Positions 51,584 through 64,000 of a stretch of 64,000 nucleotides of DNA are shown here, piece after piece. The stretch is taken from assembly GCA_006386115.1 (NCBI GenBank), contig VFIW01000018.1, positions 124,001 through 188,000 of the forward strand, in the 5' to 3' direction. A program made the translations under genes and the position numbers. Each line of letters opens with the position of its first letter. Within the stretch, counting starts at the first letter, position 1. This stretch comes from Globisporangium splendens (taxonomy: Eukaryota; Oomycota; Peronosporomycetes; Pythiales; Pythiaceae). The notes under the pieces were generated by a model, which worked only from the letters and a program-made list of their open reading frames with translations, was not told the origin of the DNA and did no database searches.

Positions 51584-53353
51584 GTGGTGATGGTGGTAAT
51601 GCGAGGGAAACTGTGCGCAGCGCTGGCGGTCGCGCTGCTCACTGGCGGCGACGCGCGCGTGATGGCCGACGGCTCGCTGACGGCGGTCGTGTCGCAGTAC
51701 ATCATCGCGACCCCCGACATCGGCTCGTGCCGCCTCCAGGGCATCTCGACCACGAGCGACAATTTCAAGAACTATGCGTCGGTCTCCGGCATGGACTCGA
51801 CGCTGAATGAAGGCTGTGCGCGCTGCATCAAGGCCACGCGCAGTGACGACACGACCAAGAGCGTGACGGCGTATGTGCTCGATGTGTGCCAGGGATGCGC
51901 GTCGGGCCAACTGAAACTCTCGGCGACCGCGCTCACGACGCTCGCGGTCGATACCAACTCGAACAATGTCAGTGTCTCGTACAAGTATGTGAGCTGTCCG
52001 TCGTCGTACATGTCGGGGAACGTGAAGGCGTGTCTGATGGAAGGCGCGTCGAATGCGTACATCCCGCTGCAGTTTTACAACGCGCAAAAGGTGATTGCGA
52101 GCGTCAAGATTGATGGCGTCAACGCCACGAGCAGTAAGGACTCGTATCTGTTTTCTGCGACGTCAGGTCAGAGCAAGCAAGGCACGAGTTCGTGGTTTAC
52201 GAACATCACGGTGGAAATGACGTCGACCGACGGCGAGACGCTCGATGGCTATTTCTCGTTTGGTGCGAGTTCAGGCTGCGCGACCTACACGAGTCAATTC
52301 AGCGCAGCGTCCACTGGAGGAGCAGATGGCTCGAGTACCACATCAAATAACGGCTCGGGCGGCGGCAACGGCACTGTTATTGGAGCTTCGGTCGGTGGCG
52401 TCGCCGCGTTGCTCCTTATCATTGGATCTGTATTCTTCCTTCGTCGACGTCGTGTGGCCCGTGCAGGTGCTCCGACACCCAACGAGATGGAGAACGCTGC
52501 CCTTACACCAAAGAGCAAGCCATCGCCTCCAGCGCCAACGTTCGCGTCGGATGTGAGCAAGAGTGGCAAGGAGGATCCAGAAGAGCCGCGCTCACCAACG
52601 ATTGACTACGAGCAGTCCTTTTCGCCTGCAGCGTCACTTGCGACATCGGGTGCGGGCATCCCACAATCGCTCGAGTCTCCAGGAAATGTACACAGCGTGT
52701 CTTCAGGTGGAGAGTCGCAGCGATCGTACGCGAATCCACCAACCTACTCGTTCAGCAGCAACCTGTCCAACAGTCCGAAAAAGCCAAAGGCGCCGACTGT
52801 CGCGACGTTCTCGGCTCCAGTCGTGCCAGTGTACTCGGCGCCGCGTCCAGCTGCCGCTCCAGCATACGAGCACCCAGGCAGCCAGCGTTACTCCGATGAG
52901 GAGGAAGGAAGCGGCGGCCGCTCGAGCTTCGACATCGACGACATGCGCGACACGGAGGAGATGAAGTCCGCGGAACCTGGAGACGTGCACTTCTCGTCGT
53001 CGTTCAATGGGAACAGAGCGTCGTCGCAGCCGTACTCGACCTCGTACTCGAGCGGCAACTACCCATCGTCGACGGTCACGTCGCCTCAGAGCTACGTGCG
53101 CGCAACGTCGCTGCGTCGCAACACTGCGACCCGCGCGCCGGCACCGATCCGCACCATGAGCTCGGCCAGCACGGACGTGACGGACGTCGGCAGTGCGTAC
53201 ACGCAGGACACGGGCGCGCGCCAGAGCTACGCGAACTACGCGCCGGGCTCGTTCCGAGAGAGCTCGGGCGGCTACAGCCGCGAGTCGCTCAACATCCTCG
53301 GCTACCCGTACTCGAAGCAGAAGAGCGCACGCAACGGCAGCATTACAGGTTAG
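51584..53353 (+). CDS. Membrane-anchored expansin-like (double-psi beta-barrel) protein with long cytoplasmic tail
   Basis: The ORF has 589 residues; ATG 51599 (MRGKLCAALAVALLTGGDA) is the better start for a signal peptide. Residues about 30-140 resemble the expansin / rare-lipoprotein-A barrel: GSCRLQ, NYASVSGMDSTLNEGCARC, AYVLDVCQGCASGQLKLS and VSVSYKYVSCP, with paired Cys. A second beta-rich part follows (IPLQFYNAQKVIASVKIDG), as in the expansin C-terminal domain. Then come a Ser/Gly linker, one membrane helix (VGGVAALLLIIGSVFFL), a stop-transfer RRRR, and about 300 residues of disordered Ser/Pro/Tyr-rich tail. This suggests a wall-loosening or wall-sensing protein fixed in the plasma membrane. 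The last codons (SITG, TAG) overlap a possible splice donor (CAG/GTTAGC), so a further exon is possible. Confidence 0.72.
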   Translation: MVMVVMRGKLCAALAVALLTGGDARVMADGSLTAVVSQYIIATPDIGSCRLQGISTTSDNFKNYASVSGMDSTLNEGCARCIKATRSDDTTKSVTAYVLDVCQGCASGQLKLSATALTTLAVDTNSNNVSVSYKYVSCPSSYMSGNVKACLMEGASNAYIPLQFYNAQKVIASVKIDGVNATSSKDSYLFSATSGQSKQGTSSWFTNITVEMTSTDGETLDGYFSFGASSGCATYTSQFSAASTGGADGSSTTSNNGSGGGNGTVIGASVGGVAALLLIIGSVFFLRRRRVARAGAPTPNEMENAALTPKSKPSPPAPTFASDVSKSGKEDPEEPRSPTIDYEQSFSPAASLATSGAGIPQSLESPGNVHSVSSGGESQRSYANPPTYSFSSNLSNSPKKPKAPTVATFSAPVVPVYSAPRPAAAPAYEHPGSQRYSDEEEGSGGRSSFDIDDMRDTEEMKSAEPGDVHFSSSFNGNRASSQPYSTSYSSGNYPSSTVTSPQSYVRATSLRRNTATRAPAPIRTMSSASTDVTDVGSAYTQDTGARQSYANYAPGSFRESSGGYSRESLNILGYPYSKQKSARNGSITG

Positions 53354-54276
53354 CAACCTTCTCATCTCGTTTCTATTTTTCTTATTATTTTGTATCCGCC
53401 ACTGTCTACCGCCAATGGATACGTTACTATTCGTGGGTCAATTGGCTCTGTGTGGTTCCTGCTCAACTGACACCCCTCTCTGTTATTTTTGTATCTATTT
53501 GCTGTTGTGACTGTTTAGAAATGCAATTTTAGGCGGCGCGTCGAGTTTTTCTTTATAACATGTGTTAAAATATTGTGCGTGCGCGAGATGATTCTCTGAT
53601 TTGTTGCTGTCACGCTTTCGACCAGAGAGAAAAAAGATCTGTCACACTATAGAACAACTTGCCTTTTCTTCTCTACCGCACCGCAAAAATCACTACGCCA
53701 CCGTATCGATATCATCACCAGCCGAGTCTAATGCTCAGCTCTACAATGAGAGGCTGGACCGATTGCATTTGAGCCACTCACCGGATCGACATCTGCGAAC
53801 GTGCATCTCCAGGTCCAGAATTCACTTCTTAGAAGCCCCCAGCTACTGCCAGTGAAAGGAATTGATCTTTACGACGCAGTACGTGGACAGTCGTGACAGG
53901 CACTTTGCTGCGGGTGGTCGCGCGACTCCAGTTCATTAGTCAGCGCTGCAGACCCACGAAGAGATCCACTGACGAGCCGCCGTCAAGCGATGCTTCGTTG
54001 TGCATGAAAGCACGATCTTGAACATGGAGCCATTCACGACCTTTCCGCATCCACTCGGGTGTATGGCCATTGGTAACTTTCTGAGTACACGCAAGCGACA
54101 AGTACGTGCTATTTGCCATACTTCTATGCATCGCGAACGACCAGCCGGCAAAAATGCACCATAAACTCGTTTTTTAGTTTAGTTTAGCCCGATCAGCCAA
54201 GCTCTTCCACAAACCGCGTCGTCGACTATCCAAATGGCAGCTCTCTCTCTCTCCATATTCCTCTTCATATCGTTAA
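53354..54276. other. Convergent intergenic region, no gene seen
   Basis: About 920 bp lie between the stop codons of the expansin-like and UBX genes. A CT-repeat stretch occurs near 54241-54255. No ORF is supported. Confidence 0.45.
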
Positions 54277-55328
54277 TTAGACGAGTTTCTGGGTTACAGA
54301 CGCGCCCTTGAGACCAGCGCTCTCGATGGTCTGGTCGAGATCGACCGAGATGGGGCGCGGCGGGAACCCCGCCAAGAGCGTGTACGGCGCACCACCCGCG
54401 TCATTCCTGCAAAGCATATAAGCGCAATTCAGTAACCAAATGAGCTCGTGTACCGCTACACAAACTACAATGCATTACGTACAATTGAATGATCGCATGA
54501 AGATCGCGAAGCGTGTGGTCCAAGTTCAGCGTTTCGCGGAGGCGCGTGCCGTTGTGCAAGCGAATCTGCAGCGTCGTCTTCGGCTTCTTGTCGTCGATCA
54601 CGGGACGTTCCGCGGGTACAGCGGCTCCCTGGATCACAGCGTCCGCGGCGACAGTCGACGAGCTACAAAAAGGAGCAATCAGCATGGAGTTCACATTACT
54701 CCCCATCCACAAATCACTATGCGCGAAGAGAGAACGCGCATGTAGGTGTGTGCCATACTTACCCCATGGTCTGTCCTTGGCCCGAGAACGCGACGTACGC
54801 TGGCGCTGGTGGCGCTTGGTACTCTTCCTGACGCTTGTCGACGAGGTTGATCTCCACTTGTTCGCTGCGGTTGTCTCCTTCAAGCTCACGTGGCACCACG
54901 CTATCACACATAAGCACATACTATTAGTATCCCTTCTTCTGCAGACAGAAATTGACGCATGTTGCGTACCCGCGCTCGATGGCTTCCAGGAAAGGACGGT
55001 TCTCAGGGTCCGTGCGCGCGCGGTACGGGCCGTCGTTGACCGTGAAGCCGTCGCGGTAGAACGTGATCACGTGGCGCGGCGGCTGACCGTTGGCTACGCC
55101 AGTACTACCGTCGTTGCCACGCAGCGCTTCTTGGCGCGCGCGCTCGATGATGTTGGCGATGTTGTCGTCGCCATCGTCCGGTCCGATCACAGAGAGGCCG
55201 CTGCCGCCGCCACGCTGCGAGGCACCGCCGGCGTAGTACGACTGCGGGTGACGACGCGCATCGTCGTCGTCGTTACCGTCGTCGCCATTGCGGCGGTTGA
55301 GGTTCGAGAAGCTCACGATGTTCGCCAT
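54277..55328 (-). CDS. SEP-UBX domain protein (p47/Shp1-like Cdc48 adaptor), four exons
   Basis: Exons on the minus strand are 55328-54970, 54900-54763, 54662-54483 and 54406-54277, all GT-AG with matching phases, giving 268 residues. Residues 1-84 are acidic and Gly-rich. The SEP domain starts at about 86 (VITFYRDGFTVNDGPYR, RPFLEAIERG, VVPRELEG). The UBX domain ends the protein (TTLQIRLHNGTRLRETLN, LAGFPPRPISVDLDQTIE, with the FPPRP loop typical of p97 binding). p47/Shp1 proteins recruit the AAA ATPase Cdc48/p97 for membrane fusion and protein turnover. No UBA domain is seen at the N-terminus, so this form is shorter than animal p47 or yeast Shp1. The upstream neighbour on the same strand is PEX1. 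Confidence 0.88.
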
Positions 55329-55525
55329 CACTAGTGTCCAGTATTATGATGGCGATGGCATCCGTGTTTGGTTTGATGCGGGATCCCCCGTTTTAGTGAC
55401 CTTTGGTACTTGGGGTTGGAGAAATAAAGAGTGACATGATGCAAGAGAACATGGGTGCATTTCGTGACAAAGCGTTGACGCGCACGAATTCATTTTTTCC
55501 TTTTACTGCATATGTGCATGCTGCT

Positions 55526-59881
<4,356 letters not shown>

Positions 59882-60690
59882 AATGTGCCCGAAGTCCGTG
59901 AATCGAGGGGAAGAGGGAGAGGAGGTTGCGTCTTCACTGATGTCCTCCCTGCGCGGTCGAATGCGGAATGTGCTGCTTTTGATGTTGAATGTTGGCGGTG
60001 CTTTTATGAATACGTCAAATGGGAGCACCGCAACCCGCTTTATTAGAGCGCTCTCTCCAAAGTGCAAATGCATATCATTTTAACGAGTCACTTGTAGAAT
60101 TTATAAAGTTAGATATGCTGAGCTTTGGTATGTTAAACATTATTTATGTTGAAGAGAGTTGAAGTTGAAGCAGAGTGATTGTTTGTGTCCATGCTAGCTT
60201 GATGCTGGCTTGATGCGGGCTTGACGGAGGTCGAGTGATGGTCACTTAACTCGATGCGGGCTTCATGTGCATGCCTTTTCCGCGCAGTCAGTTTGGAATT
60301 TACAGCACACAGCAGAGGCGAAGAAAGCGCGCTACCGTTCTTGGACGAGGTGACTGCGATAGGGAAAGAGAGAGCTCAAGCAAGCGAAAGAGGAGAAGTC
60401 ATCCACGAATGGGAAATCCAGCAAGGGCAGCCGAGCGGTTTCTTTTCGCTGCCCGAAAATACTCACCGCCCTGTCCGATTTCGTACCTGATCCACATAAG
60501 AATAGATATGCTGTCTGGTTCTCGCGTGTTGCGAATGTGCTTTGCGTTCTCACTGACTGTATCCGTGTTTTTCTGCGATACAAAATCACGAAGTACCCTA
60601 CGACAAGCGATCTGATAATGTCTCGGTCTGGGTATTTGCGCTTTTGCCCTCTCCTGTGCTACGACTGGATCAACGCATTATTACATCGGT
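59882..60690. other. Intergenic region upstream of PEX1, no gene seen
   Basis: About 800 bp lie between the PEX1 start and the CLC-like fragment. There are short direct repeats (GATGCGGGCTT) near 60205-60270. ORFs here are short and without coding character. Confidence 0.4.
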
Positions 60691-60927
60691 GTGTATGGTC
60701 CTGAAAGCCTTGCAGTATTGCCAGTGCACATGAATGGACCGGTGTCGCGAAAGAATCAGCAGTTCGAGGATGCAGTGTTGAAGAAGAAGCCGAAGACCAA
60801 GTACCAGCGCAAGTGGGAAGGAACGTTTGGGAAGCACACGGCGGGATGCCGTCCGCAGAGTTTTATCAAACAGATCAGGTGTGTCGTCCGCAGCCACCAC
60901 ACTATCTAGTGAATTGACTGACCATCT

Positions 60928-61755
60928 TTGTGCTGTTTTCTTTCAGTGATCGCAATGGAGTTCACCGGACAATTCGTGTACCTCAATCCGTTGCTTCTGT
61001 CTGTCCTCGTGGCGTCGTCAGTTGGCAGCGCGCTCAGTGTATCTATATACGACAGCGTGATCATTAGCAAAGGGCTCATGTACCTCCCGATCCTGCGGGT
61101 GAACTTGCTCCAAGATGTCAAAGCACGAGACGTCATGGAGGTTGATTTCCCATTACTGGCAAAGATGACAGCCATCGCGAAACTGGAGCAATCGCTGCTG
61201 CTTGAGTCAACGCACAGTATCCCCGTCGTTAGTGATATGAAGGCGATGGTATTCTACGGATGTGTCGCTCGAAAATCGGTCGAAGAGCTCTATCACGAGA
61301 GGAGGATGGCTGCTAAAGAGCACCGCCCCGAAAAAGCAGCACCTGAAACAAATAAGAAAGAGAACGAGTGTCGGCGATGCAGCTCACCTACCTTTCGAGC
61401 ACAGCAGCACGTGGATCTGACGGAGACTGTCCCGCATCATCGCACTTCGTTGGAGACGCTGACCAAGCACCCGCGTCCTTTTGCACTAGACGAGGATAAC
61501 CAGCGTGATCACGACGACGATGGCGACGGCGAGCCGATTTACCTGCGAAATGACGAGAATTTCGTCATCGACTCGTCAGCGCTTCAAGTGGACGCCGAGA
61601 CAGCCATCGCGAAAGTGCATCTGTTCTTTGAGATGATCAAGTGCTCGCGCATCTGGGTGACGCGCCGCGGGAAGCTAATTGGCCGCATCGACCGCGCGCA
61701 TTTGCACGCAAAGATTCTGGCGCTCAAAAAAGAGTGGCGCATCCATCTTGTCTAA
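60928..61755 (+). pseudogene. CLC chloride channel/transporter, C-terminal part only
   Basis: The frame begins at a splice acceptor (TTTCTTTCAG at 60937-60946) with VIAMEFTGQFVYLNPLLLSV, the end of the CLC membrane domain, then SIYDSVIISKGLMYLPIL. Two CBS domains follow (DVMEVDFPLLAKMTAIAKLE to GCVARKSVEELY; and DSSALQVDAETAIAKVHLFF to RRGKLIGRIDRAHLHAKI), separated by an acidic, His-rich insert. The pore helices and the GSGIP, GKEGP and GxFxP ion-pathway motifs are absent from the window upstream. The only nearby coding-like exon (60691-60900, KKKPKTKYQRKWEG) is not CLC-like in its best frame and joins out of phase. It is therefore probably a truncated gene. Full CLC proteins have about 700-900 residues. 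Confidence 0.65.
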
Positions 61756-61999
61756 ATACGCAGGAGGCAGCCTGGAGTAGAGGAAATGCATGTGTGCCGA
61801 CGACGTGGAAAGCGTTCACACTATGATCTGCGGCACATAGCTTTCGCAGCGCTCATACGAAGCAATATAAATGACGACGCAAATGCAGGTCAAAATTGGT
61901 ATTGCATGTTGGTAGTTCGTATAGCCCGTACTCTTTTTGTTGTTGTCGAGCTGCTGCATGAACTTGTAGGGCACGTTAGCCGTATCTCCATCCAAATCA

Positions 62000-64000
62000 T
62001 CATACTACTACGTCAGGCGACTCATGGTGCGACGACTTGCTGCTGGAAGGTGACGATGACAATGAGGATGCCTTAGACTCCTTCTTCTTTTTGCTGTTGT
62101 TGCGTGCAGACGGCAATGGAGCAGGTCGTGCGTCTTCGTCAGCCACCACCAGCTCCTGTCGCTGTGGCACCTGGAGCGACAAGAACAGATACGACAGGAT
62201 CTGCAGCCCAATGGCGATGACCGCGAGCGACACGAGATCGTAGTACCGGTTCGCATAGTCCATGCCGAGCGTCTTCAAAAACACGTCGCCGTACACGGGC
62301 ACACTCGGGTACCCAGGTGCGTCGAATTTGAGCAGTAAGCCCTTGAGTTCGTTCGTCATGAGGATCTCAAACGCATAGCTAAAGATCGAGAAATGCTTGA
62401 TCCAGCCAACGTACGCCGGCATCGTCTGCGAATTGAGCAAGAAACCGCCAAAAAGCAGCATGATCAGGAAGACGACCGTCGCACTCAGGTTTGCAGTGCC
62501 AACATTGCGCGAGAGCACGCCCACGAGAATGCTGATCGCACCCGCTGCGACGTTGAAGAGCACGAGCGTGACAAGGAAGAGGAAGAAATGCTCCAGCGAC
62601 GCCTGCAGTCCCATGATCCAGTAGAAAATGCTGTTGTGCGCCATCAACGGCATCAAGATCATGTTAGTTGGTGGTGATCTCACAGAGTAGACAGTATGCA
62701 CGAGCATACCTGGCAAAGAGAGTCGCGGGGAACACGCGGAGCAGCAGCGTATCGAGTGTTGCTTTTGCGAGGAAATAGCTGAAGGCTCCATAGTACAGCG
62801 CACCTACCATGGCACAAAGAGAAAAGTCAGTCAGAGTCTTGCTAATGCTAGGAACCCACAAGCCTAAGCGAGCTCACTGACCTGTTTCGCGCAGGAAAAT
62901 GGATCGTTCGGCAATGAACAAATCCATGGAACTCATGCTGGAAAAGCCAAAGAATGTCAAGATGAAGTAAAACGCGCCACTTCGATTCTGGAAACCCGCT
63001 AGATCGTTCGTCACATGGTTGAAGATCAATCCACCAAAGAGCGCGAGCACGAGGCTTAGAAGCACGTGAAGCAGCAGCAGTGAGCGGTGGCGGAAGATGT
63101 TCTGCGCCGTGCGTCGAAACAAGACGCGGATCTCAATAAGCAGCGAACGAGATGGCGCCCCCTTTAACGACGATGACGATGCGTCACGCGCCGAACGGTT
63201 TGACTGCAGCTCCGGCGGACTTCGAGGCGACTTTCTGGATGCTGGCGGCGTTGGAAGCGACGTGAGCGCGATGTTGTCGCGATCATTGGTCGGGGAACCG
63301 ACAAAGCTTTGGATGCGTGGCGTATCAAGACTCGTGTCTTCGGTCATAAATGGAGATGACTCGGAGTGCGGACTCCCGATCGTAAACTTTGGCGTGAATG
63401 CTGGCCGTGCAGTCGCGGCGCGCGGCGGCGTACCGCTGCTCTTCATGTGGGCACGAATATTCGGAATGTTTTTGGCATCTGACGCGATATCCAGAATGAA
63501 ATCGGCAATGTTCTCGTTCTACAATGCCACACACACACAACGTTTAGTGATCACACTCATTCATGGAAGTCCCAGCGAATACCTACATGACGTACCTCTG
63601 GACAAATGAAGCCAAGGTCTTGAAAGTACGTCTTGGAATCTCCCGGTGGACCATGATACAGCATTTTGCCCTTGGCCAAAAGCATTACTTGATCCAGTTG
63701 CAGGAACGATTTTGCGCTCGGTTGGTGAATGCTCATGATCACAATGCGGCCATGACTTGCGAGCTCCTTGACCAACTGCACGACACTGTTCGCCGACGAA
63801 CTGTCCAAGCCGGAAGTCGGTTCGTCCAAAAACAGGATCTGCGGCGACGTCACGAGTTCCATGCCGATGCTCACGCGACGTCGCTCGCCGCCCGAGATCC
63901 CACGGTTTTGTCCCTGAGATCCGATCCGCGAATGCACAACGTGACCGAGGTTCAATTCACTGATCACGCGCTCCACCATGGCGTCCTTCACCGTGTCTGA
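62000..64000 (-). CDS. ABCG-type half transporter, 3' part (5' end outside window)
   Basis: The gene enters from the right edge. The visible part of the NBD (64000 to about 63593) has ISGGERRRVSIGMELV (signature), ILFLDEPTSGLDSSSA (Walker B/D-loop) and VIMSIHQPS (H-loop). Splicing (GTACGT at the end of CPE; acceptor before NENIADFILDIASDA at about 63518) leads to a Ser/Pro-rich linker and the membrane domain: LFRRTAQNIFRHR, LLLLHVLLSLVLALFGGLIF, FYFILTFFGFSSM, ERSIFLRETG, then exons with YYGAFSYFLAKATLDTLLLR and the last one (about 62655-62000) with NLSATVVFLIMLLFGGFLLN. The NBD-TMD order with a single half is ABCG/White type, exporting lipids or sterols. It has a Lys/Ser-rich C-terminal tail. 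The Walker A lies outside the window. Confidence 0.88.

Noticed and set aside
52703..53365. 220-codon minus-strand ORF opposite the expansin-like gene
   Set aside because: Almost entirely Arg/Ala/Val, produced by the Ser-rich tail codons of the real gene.

Overview
The window looks like oomycete nuclear DNA (Pythium/Phytophthora-type). Two elicitin genes with six-cysteine domains lie 2 kb apart, and oomycete-style initiator motifs (consensus GCTCATTYYNCAWTTT) sit about 45-60 bp upstream of their start codons. Host genes are compact, often intronless or cut by 50-150 bp GT-AG introns, and lie close together on both strands. The genus cannot be fixed from sequence reading alone.

Layout. 1-3510: a LINE-type retrotransposon, broken by frameshifts. 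3609-10075: an unrecognised protein gene, a large protein with a single RNase III domain (minus strand), and a neutral-sphingomyelinase-like phosphodiesterase. 10478-12113: a second LINE copy that cuts off an unrecognised membrane-protein gene (12114-13600). 14626-18612: a full-length ABCC/MRP exporter. 19478-33869: two Ty3/gypsy elements in opposite orientation, head to head around one shared LTR. 34037-35752: a third LINE copy. 36372-39452: the elicitin pair. 40388-64000: dense housekeeping genes: UTP4 (ribosome biogenesis), a kinesin, a membrane protein with a frameshift, DR1/NC2-beta (transcription; five small exons), a secreted endonuclease/exonuclease/phosphatase-fold enzyme, a membrane-anchored expansin-like protein, a SEP-UBX Cdc48/p97 adaptor, PEX1 (peroxisome import AAA ATPase, about 12 exons), a CLC chloride-channel C-terminal fragment, and the 3' part of a half-size ABCG transporter.

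The most interesting signal is in the Ty3/gypsy pair. Both copies carry, on the strand opposite pol, a long ORF (355 codons in the intact copy) for a basic, coiled-coil protein. It starts just inside the 3' LTR and runs antisense through the chromodomain and the integrase-chromodomain linker of pol. Comparing the two copies by eye, the 10 substitutions seen in the linker are nearly all silent in the antisense frame, while every affected pol codon changes its amino acid. Inside the chromodomain the single substitution noted shows the reverse. This points to a real antisense gene overprinted on pol, in an LTR that also carries paired TGACGTCA (CRE-like) sites. The elements also form an inverted repeat of about 3.4 kb with a sharp breakpoint in the RNase H region, suggesting that one element is a chimera. 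At the gag-pol junction there is a classical A AAA AAC slippery heptamer, correctly framed in one copy.

All coordinates, splice sites and copy comparisons were worked out by reading. Nothing was searched against a database.
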